Shown: positions 43,703 to 52,585 of the stretch, piece by piece
How the letters are laid out: each line of letters starts with the position of its first letter
Numbering within the stretch: position 1 is the first letter of the stretch
Source of the DNA: Sphingomonas sp. Leaf339
GTDB taxonomy: Bacteria > Pseudomonadota > Alphaproteobacteria > Sphingomonadales > Sphingomonadaceae
Direction of reading: 5' to 3'
DNA length: 64,000 nucleotides
Assembly: GCF_001426195.1 (NCBI RefSeq)
Contig: NZ_LMRS01000001.1
Coordinates: 560,501 to 624,500, forward strand
Position numbers and translations under genes: made by a program
Notes under the pieces: generated by a model
Told to the model about the DNA's origin: nothing
Databases searched by the model: none
The model's input: only the letters and a program-made list of their open reading frames with translations

Positions 43703-43715
43703 TACCGCCAAAGCC

Positions 43716-44480
43716 CTATTGGAGATTCACGAACATACCGCCATCGACCAGCAGCGCCGCACCGGTAACGTACTTCGCCAGATCGGACGCCAGAAACACG
43801 ATCGGCCCCTCCAGATCGTCGGGCTGCCCCAGCCGGCCGAGCGGGATGCGCTTTTCCATATATTCGCGCTTCTCGACGTCGGCGAGATCGTCCTTGTTGA
43901 TGTCGGTCAGGATCGTCCCCGGCAGCACCGAGTTGCAACGGATGCCGTACTTCCCCAGCGCGATCGCGGTCGACTGCATCAGCGAATGCACGCCCGCCTT
44001 GGTCGGAGTATAGTGTGTCTGATATTCGCCGCCGACCAGTGCCGAGATCGACGACACCGCGACGATCGCGCCGCCGTGACCCTGCTTGACCATCTGGTTC
44101 GCCGCCGCCTGCACCATGAAATACGCGCCGTGCATGTTGACGCGCATCGTCCGCTCGAACGTCTCGACCGGCATGTCGAGGAAGGCGTGGAAGGGGCAGA
44201 TGCCGGCATTGTTGACGAACACATCGACCTTGCCGAACTTGTCGACGGCCTCCGCCACGAAGTCCTTGGCCGTGGCCGGATCGGCGACGTCGCCCTGCAC
44301 ATACAGCCCGCGCTGGCCCAGCGCCTCGATCTCGGCGACCGCCGCTGCCGCACCGGCCTCGTCGCGTGAGAAGTTGATGACCACGTCGGCCCCGTGACGC
44401 GCCGCGCCGATCGCCGCGGCGCGGCCGATCCCGGCCGATGCGCCCGTCACCAATACCGTCTTGCCTTCGAGTAACTTCAC
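43716..44480 (-). CDS. LRA1: L-rhamnose 1-dehydrogenase (LRA1), short-chain dehydrogenase
   Basis: Oxidises L-rhamnose to L-rhamnono-lactone with NAD(P)+, first step of the non-phosphorylative pathway. 254 residues. Coenzyme motif TGASAGIG at residues 11-18, NNAG, catalytic Ser in [23 protein letters not shown] with the Tyr-x3-Lys, and closing DGGMFVN. The whole stretch from GGEYQ to [13 protein letters not shown] closely resembles, from memory, the characterised Sphingomonas SKA58 and Azotobacter enzymes. GTG start at 44480 with GGAGAG upstream. It is 14 bp after the IclR gene, and lldD follows. Confidence 0.9.
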   Translation of the reverse strand: MKLLEGKTVLVTGASAGIGRAAAIGAARHGADVVINFSRDEAGAAAAVAEIEALGQRGLYVQGDVADPATAKDFVAEAVDKFGKVDVFVNNAGICPFHAFLDMPVETFERTMRVNMHGAYFMVQAAANQMVKQGHGGAIVAVSSISALVGGEYQTHYTPTKAGVHSLMQSTAIALGKYGIRCNSVLPGTILTDINKDDLADVEKREYMEKRIPLGRLGQPDDLEGPIVFLASDLAKYVTGAALLVDGGMFVNLQ

Positions 44481-44494
44481 GAACGCTCTCCTGA

Positions 44495-45313
44495 TTATCG
44501 CTTTTGCTTGGGTATCGGCGTCTCGTCGGTCCAGCCGAGGTCGCGGCTGATCGAGGTCGCGGTGCCACGCACATCGTCGCTCAGCGTCCCCATCCGCTCG
44601 TCGGACATATATTGCGCCGCGCTCGATACGCTGATCGCCGCGACGATCCGGCCCGATGCGTCGCGGATCGGTGCGGCGACGCAGCGGATCTGATCCTGAT
44701 TCTCTTCCAGATCGAATGCGCGGCCGGCACCGACATAGCCCTGCATCCGCTCCGTCCACAGCGCGTAATCGGCCGCCGGTGCGCCCGCCGCCTGATCGCC
44801 CGCGAACAGCGCTTCCCACCGCGTCGGCAGGTCGTCGAGCATCAGCGCCTTGCCCAGACCGGTCGCGGTCAGCGGCTGGCGGTCGCCGATCCGGCTGGAA
44901 ATCTCGACCCGCCGGCGGCCCGGAATCTTGTCCAGATACAGCGCCCGGTCCTGGTCGAGGATGCCAAGATGCACCGTATCTTCGCTCAGCGTCGCCAGCT
45001 CCTCGATATGCGGCCGCGCGATCTGCACCACGTCCGCCTGCCGCTGCGCCATGAAGCCCAGTTCCAGCAGCTTCGGCCCGAACTGGTATCCCAGCCGCGG
45101 CACGAACGTCAGGTAACGCCGGTCGATCAGTGCATTGGCCAGCCGATGCGTGGTGGACCGTGTCAGCCCGAGCCGGGCGGCGAGGTCGGCAAGCGCGATC
45201 GGCCCATCGACCACGGCGTCCAGCACGTCGAGCCCGCGCAGCAGCGTCTGGCTGCCGGGTGGGCTCTTGACCGTGCTGTCGGCCGATTCTGGATTTGACG
45301 GAGAGTTTTTCAT
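44495..45313 (-). CDS. IclR-family transcriptional regulator of the rhamnose genes
   Basis: 272 residues from the ATG at 45313. N-terminal winged helix-turn-helix (about residues 25-85: LLRGLDVLDAV, LADLAARLGLTRSTTHRLANALIDRRYL) and a C-terminal IclR effector domain (GFMAQRQADVV, RIGDRQPLTATGLGKALM, IRCVAAPIRDASGRIVAAISVS). First gene of the minus-strand unit IclR-LRA1-lldD and divergent from rhmD. Two CCA-N5-TGG palindromes lie in the divergent region, the nearer one starting 15 bp from this ATG, as expected for autoregulation. The effector is probably rhamnose or a pathway acid. Confidence 0.9.
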   Translation of the reverse strand: MKNSPSNPESADSTVKSPPGSQTLLRGLDVLDAVVDGPIALADLAARLGLTRSTTHRLANALIDRRYLTFVPRLGYQFGPKLLELGFMAQRQADVVQIARPHIEELATLSEDTVHLGILDQDRALYLDKIPGRRRVEISSRIGDRQPLTATGLGKALMLDDLPTRWEALFAGDQAAGAPAADYALWTERMQGYVGAGRAFDLEENQDQIRCVAAPIRDASGRIVAAISVSSAAQYMSDERMGTLSDDVRGTATSISRDLGWTDETPIPKQKR

Positions 45314-45327
45314 TTCGTAATACGCCA

Positions 45328-45342
45328 TTCCATAATGTGGAA
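45328..45342. promoter_or_regulatory. IclR-type operator 1
   Basis: TTCCATAATGTGGAA, perfect five-base arms TTCCA/TGGAA around TAATG, just upstream of the IclR start. Shares the CCA-N5-TGG layout with the palindrome at 45410-45428; the centres are 84 bp apart, about eight helical turns. Confidence 0.65.
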
Positions 45343-45409
45343 GTTAAGCCGCTGCAAGCGGTAGGAGAGGGGCCCTGGACAGCAATCGTCATCCATCGCG
45401 ATGCGACGT

Positions 45410-45428
45410 CGTACCAAATGCTGGTACG
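45410..45428. promoter_or_regulatory. IclR-type operator 2
   Basis: CGTACCA-AATGC-TGGTACG, perfect seven-base arms around five bases, 33 bp before the rhmD ATG and thus in a position to control its transcription start or leader. Confidence 0.65.
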
Positions 45429-45460
45429 CGCTGCCTATCTCTCATGTTCGGAGAAGACGC

Positions 45461-46645
45461 ATGAGCCTGTCGAAGATCAAGCACGTCCGCGCATTCGTCG
45501 TGCGCGGCGGTGGTGCCGATTACCACGATCAGGGCGAAGGCCACTGGATCGACGATCACATCGCCACGCCGATGAGCCGCTATCCCGAATATCGCCAGTC
45601 GCGGCAAAGCTTCGGTATCAACGTGCTCGGCACGCTGGTGGTGCAGATCGAGGCGGAGGACGGCACGGTCGGTTTCGCGGTGACGACCGGCGGCGAACCG
45701 GCGGCGTTCATCGTCGAAAAGCACCTCGCCCGCTTCCTCGAAGGGCGCGACCCGGCCGAGTATGAGAAGATCTGGGACCAGATGTACTTCTCGACCCAGT
45801 ATTACGGTCGCAAGGGGCTGGTCGTGAACGCGATCTCCGGCGTCGATCTGGCGCTGTGGGACTTGCTCGGCAAGCTGCGGCAGGAGCCGGTGTATCACCT
45901 GCTGGGCGGCGCGGTGCGCGACGAACTGCAATTCTACGCCACCGGCGCGCGGCCCGACATCGCCAAGGAACTGGGCTTCATCGGCGGCAAGCTGCCGCTC
46001 CACCATGGCCCGGCCGAGGGGCTGGAGGGGCTGCACAAGAACGTCGCGCTGCTGGCAGACATGCGGTCGAAGGTCGGTGACGATTTCTGGCTGATGTACG
46101 ATTGCTGGATGGCGCTCGACGTCGACTACGCCACCCGCCTCGCCATCGCGTGCCACGAACATGGCCTGAAGTGGATCGAGGAGGCGATCAGCCCCGACGA
46201 TTACTGGGGCTATGCCGAGCTGAAGCGTAACGTCCCCAAGGGAATGCTGGTGACGACCGGCGAGCATGAGGCCACCCGCTGGGGCTTCCGCATGTTGATG
46301 GAGATGGACTGCTGCGACATCATCCAGCCCGATGTCGGCTGGTGCGGCGGCGTGACCGAGTTGCTGAAGATCAGCGCGCTGGCCGATGCCAAGGGCAAGA
46401 TGGTCGTGCCGCACGGCTCGTCGGTCTACAGCTACCACTTCGTCATCACCCGCCACAACTCGCCCTTCGCCGAGTTCCTGATGATGCACCCGGGACCGAC
46501 CGAAGTGGTGCCGATGTTCAGCCCTCAGTTGCTGGGCGAGCCGGTGCCGCAGAACGGACGCCTGAAGGCGTCGGCGCTCGACAAGCCGGGGTTCGGCGTG
46601 GAACTGAACCCCGAGGTCGCGCTGCACCGCCCGTACACGCATTGA
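45461..46645 (+). CDS. rhmD: L-rhamnonate dehydratase (LRA3/RhmD), enolase superfamily
   Basis: Converts L-rhamnonate to 2-keto-3-deoxy-L-rhamnonate. 394 residues, as expected. Mandelate-racemase-type layout: the N-terminal cap with [21 protein letters not shown], metal ligands in [22 protein letters not shown] and [11 protein letters not shown], and the catalytic His in [19 protein letters not shown] lies four bases before the ATG at 45461; the frame opens earlier but without a ribosome-binding site. First gene of the plus-strand rhamnose operon. Confidence 0.95.
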   Translation: MSLSKIKHVRAFVVRGGGADYHDQGEGHWIDDHIATPMSRYPEYRQSRQSFGINVLGTLVVQIEAEDGTVGFAVTTGGEPAAFIVEKHLARFLEGRDPAEYEKIWDQMYFSTQYYGRKGLVVNAISGVDLALWDLLGKLRQEPVYHLLGGAVRDELQFYATGARPDIAKELGFIGGKLPLHHGPAEGLEGLHKNVALLADMRSKVGDDFWLMYDCWMALDVDYATRLAIACHEHGLKWIEEAISPDDYWGYAELKRNVPKGMLVTTGEHEATRWGFRMLMEMDCCDIIQPDVGWCGGVTELLKISALADAKGKMVVPHGSSVYSYHFVITRHNSPFAEFLMMHPGPTEVVPMFSPQLLGEPVPQNGRLKASALDKPGFGVELNPEVALHRPYTH

Positions 46646-46649
46646 TTAA

Positions 46650-46672
46650 GCCCCTCCCGCAAGCGGGGGGAG
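46650..46672. repeat. Short palindromic repeat, family F
   Basis: GCCCCTCCCGCAAGCGGGGGGAG between rhmD and the next gene. The CCCCTCCCGC core also appears in the longer element at 61283-61398. Confidence 0.5.
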
Positions 46673-46702
46673 ACACCACATTTTCACGCGAGGACGTACC
46701 CG

Positions 46703-47560
46703 ATGAAACTCTGCCGTTATGGCCCCAAGGGCGCCGAGAAACCCGGTCTGGTCGATGCCGACGGCCAGGTCCGTGACCTTTCCGGCAAGGTCGACGACAT
46801 CACCATCGCCAGCCTCACGACCCTGGCCGGCGTCGATGCCGCCAGCCTGCCCGTGGTCGAGGGCAGCCCGCGTTACGGCGTGCCCGTCGCCGGCATTGGC
46901 AAGATCGTTGCGATCGGCCTCAACTACCGCGACCATGCGATCGAATCGAACCTGCCGATCCCGACCGAACCGATGATGTTCATGAAGGCGCTGTCCAGCC
47001 TGACCGGCCCGAACGATCAGGTCATGCTGCCAAAGGGCGCGACCCACGGCGACTGGGAAGTCGAACTGGGCGTCATCATCGGCAAGACCTGCCGCTATGT
47101 CGACAAGGCCGAGGCGATGGATCACGTCGCCGGTTACGTGCTGGCCAACGACGTGTCGGAACGCTTCAACCAGAAGCAGCGCGGCACGCAGTGGTCGAAG
47201 GGCAAGGGTCACGACACCTTCTGCCCGGTGGGTCCATGGCTGGTAACGCCCGACGAGGTGGGCGATCCGCAGGATCTGGCCATGTCGCTCGACGTGAATG
47301 GCGATCGGATGCAGACCGGCAACACGAAGACGATGATCTTCGCGGTGGACGAACTGATCTCCTACGTCAGCGAATATGTCACGCTGGAGCCGGGCGATCT
47401 GCTCATCACCGGCACGCCGCCGGGCGTGGGTGAAGGCAAGAAGCCAGAGGCGATCTTCCTGAAGGCGGGCGACACGATGACGCTGTCGATCGACAAGCTC
47501 GGCACGCAGACGCAGGCCGTCGTCGCCTGGGCGCACCCGCGCACCGGCGCCGCCGCATGA
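46703..47560 (+). CDS. LRA6: 2,4-diketo-3-deoxy-L-rhamnonate hydrolase (LRA6), FAH superfamily
   Basis: Splits the diketo acid made by LRA5 into pyruvate and L-lactate. 285 residues. Fumarylacetoacetate-hydrolase signatures: KIVAIGLNYRDHAIESN, the metal-binding Glu pair in DWEVELGVIIGK, YVLANDVSERFNQ with the third acid ligand, and GDLLITGTPPGVGEGKKP. The assignment among FAH enzymes rests on the gene order with rhmD and LRA5, as known from Sphingomonas. Its stop overlaps the start of LRA5 (ATGA). Confidence 0.88.
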   Translation: MKLCRYGPKGAEKPGLVDADGQVRDLSGKVDDITIASLTTLAGVDAASLPVVEGSPRYGVPVAGIGKIVAIGLNYRDHAIESNLPIPTEPMMFMKALSSLTGPNDQVMLPKGATHGDWEVELGVIIGKTCRYVDKAEAMDHVAGYVLANDVSERFNQKQRGTQWSKGKGHDTFCPVGPWLVTPDEVGDPQDLAMSLDVNGDRMQTGNTKTMIFAVDELISYVSEYVTLEPGDLLITGTPPGVGEGKKPEAIFLKAGDTMTLSIDKLGTQTQAVVAWAHPRTGAAA

Positions 47561-48309
47561 GGACTTTTTCGGGCCGTTTCGACGGACGCACCGCCATCGT
47601 CACCGGCGGCGCGTCCGGCCTCGGCAAGGCGGTGGCCAAGCGCATCGTCGCCGAGGGTGGCAAGGTGTGCCTGTGGGATCTGAACCCCGACGCGCTCGCC
47701 GCCGCGCGCACCGAAATCGGCGCGACCCACACCGTCGCGATCGACGTGTCCGATCATGCCGCCGTCGCCAACGCCGCGCGGGAATCGAACGCCGCGCTCG
47801 GTGGCCGTGTCGACGTGCTGGTCTGTTCGGCGGGCATTACGGGCGCGACCGTGCCGGTGCATGAATTCCCGATCGACAGCTGGCTGCGCGTCGTCGACAT
47901 CAACCTGAACGGCCTGTTCTATTGCAACCGTTCGGTCGTGCCGCTGATGCTGGCGAACGGTTACGGCCGCATCGTCAACGTCGCGTCGGTCGCGGGCAAG
48001 GAGGGCAATCCCAACGCGTCGGCCTATTCCGCGTCAAAGGCCGGCGTGATCGGCTTCACCAAGTCGCTGGGCAAGGAACTGGCCGGCAAGGGTGTCATCG
48101 CCAACACGCTGACCCCCGCGACGTTCGAAAGCCCGATCCTGGAACAACTCCCCAAAAGCCAGGTCGATTACATGCGATCGAAAATCCCCATGGGCCGGCT
48201 GGGCGAGATCGACGAATCGGCGGCGATGGTGTGCTTCATGGCGAGCGAGGAGTGCAGTTTCACGACCGCCTCGACGTTCGACACATCGGGCGGCCGCACG
48301 ACGTTCTAG
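47557..48309 (+). CDS. LRA5: 2-keto-3-deoxy-L-rhamnonate 4-dehydrogenase (LRA5), short-chain dehydrogenase
   Basis: NAD-dependent oxidation of the C4 hydroxyl of 2-keto-3-deoxy-L-rhamnonate. 250 residues. TGGASGLG at residues 16-23, VCSAGITG, the catalytic Ser in VNVASVAGKEGN, and Tyr/Lys in SAYSASKAG. The C-terminal FTTASTFDTSGGRTTF ending replaces the usual VDGG. Translationally coupled to LRA6. Substrate inferred from the operon and from the known Sphingomonas pathway. Confidence 0.88.
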   Translation: MRTFSGRFDGRTAIVTGGASGLGKAVAKRIVAEGGKVCLWDLNPDALAAARTEIGATHTVAIDVSDHAAVANAARESNAALGGRVDVLVCSAGITGATVPVHEFPIDSWLRVVDINLNGLFYCNRSVVPLMLANGYGRIVNVASVAGKEGNPNASAYSASKAGVIGFTKSLGKELAGKGVIANTLTPATFESPILEQLPKSQVDYMRSKIPMGRLGEIDESAAMVCFMASEECSFTTASTFDTSGGRTTF

Positions 48310-48317
48310 ACCATTAT

Positions 48318-48438
48318 CCGTTCGTCCTGAGCAGGGGCTGAGCGAAGCCGAAGACCCGTATCGAAGGACATTGCCCCGGGCGGGCCAGTCCTTCGATACG
48401 TCGCTTCGACAGACTCAGCGACTTCTCAGGACGAACGG
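48318..48438. repeat. Palindromic intergenic repeat, family C
   Basis: Perfect 14-bp arms CCGTTCGTCCTGAG (48318-48331) and CTCAGGACGAACGG (48425-48438), with further pairing inside (GTATCGAAGGAC and GTCCTTCGATAC). It lies within the rhamnose operon between LRA5 and rhaT, so it is transcribed and should fold into a long hairpin. Confidence 0.85.
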
Positions 48439-48463
48439 TTATTTTCATTTCGACGGAGCAACC

Positions 48464-49603
48464 ATGGGCAATCCCCTGATCGGCGTCGCGTTCCACTGGC
48501 TGGGCGGTCTCGCCTCCGCCAGTTTCTACGTCCCCTACCGGGGCGTGAAGCGCTGGTCGTGGGAGGTCTATTGGCTCACCGGCGGCATTTTCTCGTGGCT
48601 GCTTGCGCCGTGGTTCTTCGCCAGCATCCAGACCAACGACCTGCTCGGCGTGCTGGCCGCCACGCCATCGCCCAACATCTGGTGGCCGGTATTCTTCGGG
48701 GTACTCTGGGGCTTTGGTGGCCTCGGCTATGGCCTGACGATGCGCTATCTCGGCCTGTCTCTCGGCATGGCGGTGGTGCTGGGGCTCTGCACCGTCTTCG
48801 GCACGCTGGTGCCGCCGCTGTTCCTCGGCGATTTCCATGAGAAACTGCTCGCCACGACATCGGGCAACATCATCCTCGCCGGCATCCTGCTGACGCTGGT
48901 CGGCATCATCGTCGTCGCCATGGCCGGCGCCCGCAAGGATGCCGCCCTGTCCGAGGAGGAAAAGGCCGCCGCCGTCGCCGAGTTCGATTTCAAGAAGGGC
49001 ATCGTCGTCGCGATCTTCGCCGGCATCATGTCCGCCTGCTTCGCCTTCGGCCTCGCCGCCGGTGAGCCGATCAAGGCGCTGTCCGCCGCCGCCGGCACCG
49101 GCCCGCTCTGGACCGGACTGCCCGTGCTGTGCCTCGTCATGTTCGGCGGCCTCATCACCAACGCGTTGTGGTGCGGCTATCTCGTCGTGAAGAACCGCAG
49201 CGCCGGGCAGTGGTTCGGCAGGGGCGTCGCCAGCGATCCCGCCGCACAGACCGCCTCGCCCGATCACGGCGCCACGTTCGAACCCGCGGCCACTGCCGTG
49301 GGATCGACTACCCCCGCCAAGGCACCGATGCTGCGCAACTATTTGCTCTGCGCGGTCGCCGGCATCGCCTGGTATTTCCAGTTCTTCTTCTACACGATGG
49401 GGGAGAGCCAGATGGGTCGCTACGGCTTCTCGTCATGGACGCTGCACATGGCGTCGATCATCATCTTCGGCACGCTGTGGGGCTTCGCCTTCCGCGAATG
49501 GAAGGATGCCGCCCCCCGCGTTCGTGGCATGGTATGGAGCGGCGTCGCCATCCTCGTCCTCGCCACCATCGTCATCGGTTACGGCAATTATCGCGGAGCC
49601 TGA
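48464..49603 (+). CDS. rhaT: L-rhamnose-proton symporter RhaT
   Basis: Inner-membrane importer of L-rhamnose, drug/metabolite transporter superfamily. 379 residues with about ten hydrophobic helices. RhaT-typical stretches are GGLASASFYVPYRGVKRWSWEVYWL, NIWWPVFFGVLWGFGGLGYGL, GVGESQM-like MGESQMGRYGFSSWTLHMAS, and LWGFAFREWK. A polar segment of about 30 residues in the middle (TASPDHGATFEPAATAVG...) is longer than I expect for enterobacterial RhaT and is probably a cytoplasmic loop. The ATG at 48464 follows CGGAG. Confidence 0.93.
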   Translation: MGNPLIGVAFHWLGGLASASFYVPYRGVKRWSWEVYWLTGGIFSWLLAPWFFASIQTNDLLGVLAATPSPNIWWPVFFGVLWGFGGLGYGLTMRYLGLSLGMAVVLGLCTVFGTLVPPLFLGDFHEKLLATTSGNIILAGILLTLVGIIVVAMAGARKDAALSEEEKAAAVAEFDFKKGIVVAIFAGIMSACFAFGLAAGEPIKALSAAAGTGPLWTGLPVLCLVMFGGLITNALWCGYLVVKNRSAGQWFGRGVASDPAAQTASPDHGATFEPAATAVGSTTPAKAPMLRNYLLCAVAGIAWYFQFFFYTMGESQMGRYGFSSWTLHMASIIIFGTLWGFAFREWKDAAPRVRGMVWSGVAILVLATIVIGYGNYRGA

Positions 49604-49606
49604 TCC

Positions 49607-50539
49607 ATGCGCGACATCCCCCCCGAGCGGATGCGAGACATCCCCTTCGTCGATGCTCACGTCCATCTGTGGGACCTCGACCATCTCCGCTACCCATGGC
49701 TGACGCCGCCCTTCGCCGATGATGGCCCCAACGGCAGCGTCGAGCCGATCGCGGCGACCTATCGCCCCGCCGACTATCGTGCCGAGGCGGCGAACTGGGC
49801 GGTCGCCGGCATCGTCCATATCGACGCCGGCGCGCATGGCGACGATGCGTTGGCGGAAACCGAATGGCTCGAAGCACAGGCGAACGACGGCAACCTGCCG
49901 ACCGGCATCGTCGCCTTCGCCGCGCTCGACGACCCGGACGTCGAGCAACTGCTCGCCGCCCACGCTGCGCACGGCCGCGTCCGCGGCATCCGTCACATCG
50001 TCAACTGGCACGCCACCTCGCGCCGCACCTATACGCCGCGCGACCTGACGGCCGATCCCGCCTGGGAACGCGGCTTTGCACTGCTCGCCAAATACGGCCT
50101 GTCCTTCGATCTTCAGGCATATCCTGCGCAGTTCCCCGCGCTCGCCACCCTGCTGGCCCGCCACCCCGACACGCCGGTCATCGTCGACCATCTCGGCATG
50201 CCCGTTCCCGACGACACCGACGGCCGCGACCAATGGCGCACCGGCATGGCCGCGCTCGCCGCGCTGCCGCAGGTGTCGGTCAAGATTTCCGGCTTCGGCT
50301 TCGTCCAGCGGCCCTGGACCGCCGACGATGCGCGGCCTTGGATTACCGAGACGATCGACCTGTTCGGCCCCGACCGTTGCCTCGTCGCCAGCGATTTCCC
50401 CACCGACCGTCTGTTCGGCGATTTCGACGATACCTTGAATGCCTATGCGACGATCATCGCCGGCTACCCCGACGACGAACGCCGCGCGATGTGGGGACGC
50501 AACGCCGACCGCATCTACCGACTGGGCCTCGATATCTGA
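49607..50539 (+). CDS. LRA2: L-rhamnono-1,4-lactonase (LRA2), amidohydrolase superfamily
   Basis: Opens L-rhamnonolactone to L-rhamnonate. 310 residues. FVDAHVHLWDLDHLRYPWL at the N terminus supplies the HxH metal site; IRHIVNWHA, VIVDHLGMP and VASDFPTD supply the other His and Asp ligands typical of Amidohydrolase_2 lactonases. It begins with a small duplication, MRDIPPER-MRDIPFVD, so the start could be 49607 or 49631; GGAGCC before the first favours 49607. Last gene of the rhamnose operon. Confidence 0.88.
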   Translation: MRDIPPERMRDIPFVDAHVHLWDLDHLRYPWLTPPFADDGPNGSVEPIAATYRPADYRAEAANWAVAGIVHIDAGAHGDDALAETEWLEAQANDGNLPTGIVAFAALDDPDVEQLLAAHAAHGRVRGIRHIVNWHATSRRTYTPRDLTADPAWERGFALLAKYGLSFDLQAYPAQFPALATLLARHPDTPVIVDHLGMPVPDDTDGRDQWRTGMAALAALPQVSVKISGFGFVQRPWTADDARPWITETIDLFGPDRCLVASDFPTDRLFGDFDDTLNAYATIIAGYPDDERRAMWGRNADRIYRLGLDI

Positions 50540-50577
50540 GGAGGCGCTTGCCGCCCGCGCATCCAGCCGCTATCGAC

Positions 50578-50590
50578 TTGTCTGAGTAAT
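50578..50590 (-). promoter_or_regulatory. ATTACTCAGACAA motif upstream of the araD1-like gene
   Basis: TTGTCTGAGTAAT on the plus strand is the exact reverse complement of the 13-bp motif at 25294-25306. It lies 33 bp upstream of the araD1-like ATG, at the head of an operon that ends in a GntR-family regulator. Confidence 0.6.
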
Positions 50591-50622
50591 GGGCCGCAGG
50601 TCCGATCAGGAGAGGATGGCCG

Positions 50623-51606
50623 ATGCGCCTGTCGTTGCTGCAATTCCGCGATGCGTCCGGTAACCGCGGCGTCGCCGCGCTGGGTGAGGACCGCGTTCCC
50701 CGCCGCGTGACCGGCGCCACCAGCGTCCGCGCGCTGGCGCAGGGCGCGATCGATGCCGGCCACGGTCTCGCTGCCGCCGTCGCTGCCGCCGGTTTCGGCG
50801 ATGTGGTCGATCTCGATCAGGTCACGTTGCTCGCGCCGATCGATCACGACGATCCCGCCCACTGCATCCTCACCGGCACCGGCCTGACCCATCTCGGCTC
50901 CGCCGAGGGCCGCGACCAGATGCACCGCGCCGCCAAGGCCGATGCCGCGCCCACCGATTCGATGAAGATGTTCCTGATGGGTGTCGAGGGTGGCAAGCCC
51001 GCCGCCGGTACCGAGGGCGCGCAGCCCGAATGGTTCTACAAGGGCAATGGCCTGTCCTTGGTCGCCCCCGGCCAGCCGCTCGTCTCCCCCGCCTTCGCCA
51101 AGGACGCGGGCGAGGAGCCGGAGATCGCCGGCGTCTATCTCGTCGCATCGGATGGCACCCCCGTCCGCATCGGCTTCACGCTCGCCAACGAATTCTCCGA
51201 CCATGTGACGGAGCGCGGCAACTATCTCTGGCTCGCCCATTCGAAACTGCGCCCCGCCGCGATCGGCCCCGAACTGCTCGTCGGCGACTTGCCGCAGGAG
51301 GTGATCGGCACCAGCCGCATCGTCCGCGACGGTGCGACGCTGTGGGAGAAGCCGTTCCTGTCGGGCGAGGCGAACATGTCGCACAGCCTCGCCAATCTCG
51401 AACACCATCATTTCAAGTACGCGCTGTTCCGCAGCGCCGGCGACGTCCATGTCCACTTCTTCGGCACCGCCACCCTGTCGTTCAGCGACGGCGTGACCAC
51501 GCAGGAAGGCGACGTGTTCGAGATTGAGGCTGCGCCCTTCGCGCTTCCCTTGCGCAACACCGTCGCCACCGACGTGCATCGCCCGGTCGCGGTGAGGGCG
51601 CTCTGA
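50623..51606 (+). CDS. AraD1-type 2-keto-3-deoxy-L-arabinonate dehydratase-like protein, FAH superfamily
   Basis: Probably dehydrates 2-keto-3-deoxy-L-arabinonate to 2-oxoglutarate semialdehyde. 327 residues. MRLSLLQFRDASGNRGVA, ILTGTGLTHLGSA, PEWFYKGNGLSLVAPGQPL and EEPEIAGVYLV (acid metal ligands) are of the AraD1/GguC-type FAH branch, which differs from the LRA6 protein nearby. The stop touches the start of the dehydrogenase gene (CTGATG). The role fits the neighbouring dehydrogenase and the distant IlvD/Edd-type dehydratase. Confidence 0.82.
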   Translation: MRLSLLQFRDASGNRGVAALGEDRVPRRVTGATSVRALAQGAIDAGHGLAAAVAAAGFGDVVDLDQVTLLAPIDHDDPAHCILTGTGLTHLGSAEGRDQMHRAAKADAAPTDSMKMFLMGVEGGKPAAGTEGAQPEWFYKGNGLSLVAPGQPLVSPAFAKDAGEEPEIAGVYLVASDGTPVRIGFTLANEFSDHVTERGNYLWLAHSKLRPAAIGPELLVGDLPQEVIGTSRIVRDGATLWEKPFLSGEANMSHSLANLEHHHFKYALFRSAGDVHVHFFGTATLSFSDGVTTQEGDVFEIEAAPFALPLRNTVATDVHRPVAVRAL

Positions 51607-52529
51607 TGACGATCCGTCTCGGCCTCGTCGGCGTCGGCAAGATCGCGCACGACCAGCATATCCCCACCATCGCCGCCTCGCCCGATTTCGAACTGGTCGC
51701 CACCGCCAGCCGCCACGGCAGCGTCGAGGGCACACCCTCCTATCCCTCGATCGAGGCGATGCTGGACGGTCCCGAGACGATCGACGCCATCACCCTCTGC
51801 CAGCCGCCGCACGTCCGCTACGACGCGGCCCGCCTCGCCATCGCCAGCGGCAAGCACGTCTTCCTCGAAAAACCACCCGGCATGACGCTGGGCGAGGTCG
51901 CCGCGCTCGCCGAACAGGCGGCGGATGCCGGCGTGTCGCTGTTCGCCAGTTGGCATTCCCGCTACGGCGCCGCGATCGAGGATACGCGCGCCTGGCTCGC
52001 CGCCACCACGATCCATTCGGTCAAGGCCATCTGGAAGGAGGACGTCCGCGTCTGGCATCCGGGGCAGGAGTGGCTGTGGGAAGCGGGTGCGCTCGGCGTG
52101 TTCGATCCCGGCATCAACGCACTGTCGGTGCTGACCGCGATCCTGCCGCGCCGTTTCTTCCTGCTCGATGCGACGCTGGAGTTCCCCGAAAACCGCGCCG
52201 CGCCGATCGCCGCCGACCTGACCTATGTCGACACCGCCGGCGTGCCCGTCGCGGCCGAGTTCGATTTCCGCCAGCCGGGGCCACACACCTGGGAGGTCCA
52301 TGCCGAAACCGCCGCCGGCACGATGCTGCTCGCCAAGGGCGGCAACGAGCTGTGGATTGATGGCGTGCTGAAGACCACCGCGCCAGAGGCCGAATATCGC
52401 GGCCTGTACGATCAATTCGCCAAACTGATCGCCGCGGGCAAATCGGATGCCGACACCACCCCGCTGGCGCACGTCACCGATGCGTTCCTGCGCGGCGTCC
52501 GCAAGCCGGTGGAGCCATTCCATTACTGA
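51606..52529 (+). CDS. D-galactose/L-arabinose 1-dehydrogenase-type oxidoreductase, Gfo/Idh/MocA family
   Basis: Oxidises L-arabinose (or D-galactose) to the aldonolactone with NAD(P)+. 307 residues. N-terminal Rossmann LGLVGVGKIAHDQHIPTIAAS, EKPPGMTLGEV (the EKP motif), FASWHSRYGAAI, and HPGQEWLWEAGALGVFDPGINALS in the substrate domain, which closely recall galactose dehydrogenase and Azospirillum L-arabinose dehydrogenase. The start overlaps the preceding stop. Sequence alone does not separate galactose from arabinose; both sugars are released from RG-I side chains. Confidence 0.87.
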   Translation: MTIRLGLVGVGKIAHDQHIPTIAASPDFELVATASRHGSVEGTPSYPSIEAMLDGPETIDAITLCQPPHVRYDAARLAIASGKHVFLEKPPGMTLGEVAALAEQAADAGVSLFASWHSRYGAAIEDTRAWLAATTIHSVKAIWKEDVRVWHPGQEWLWEAGALGVFDPGINALSVLTAILPRRFFLLDATLEFPENRAAPIAADLTYVDTAGVPVAAEFDFRQPGPHTWEVHAETAAGTMLLAKGGNELWIDGVLKTTAPEAEYRGLYDQFAKLIAAGKSDADTTPLAHVTDAFLRGVRKPVEPFHY

Positions 52530-52585
52530 TCGCTCGACACCTGCGGACCCCGCGCCCATGATTGCGGGCTGACAGGAGAAATGCG

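Noticed and set aside
44481..45392. Upstream extension of the L-rhamnose dehydrogenase frame to 45392
   Set aside because: The extension is another frame of the IclR gene; the GTG at 44480 has a good ribosome-binding site and gives the family length.
49607..49642. Short direct duplication ATGCGCGACATCCCC / ATGCGAGACATCCCC at the start of the lactonase gene
   Set aside because: Real, but only affects the choice between two starts eight codons apart; not a repeat element.
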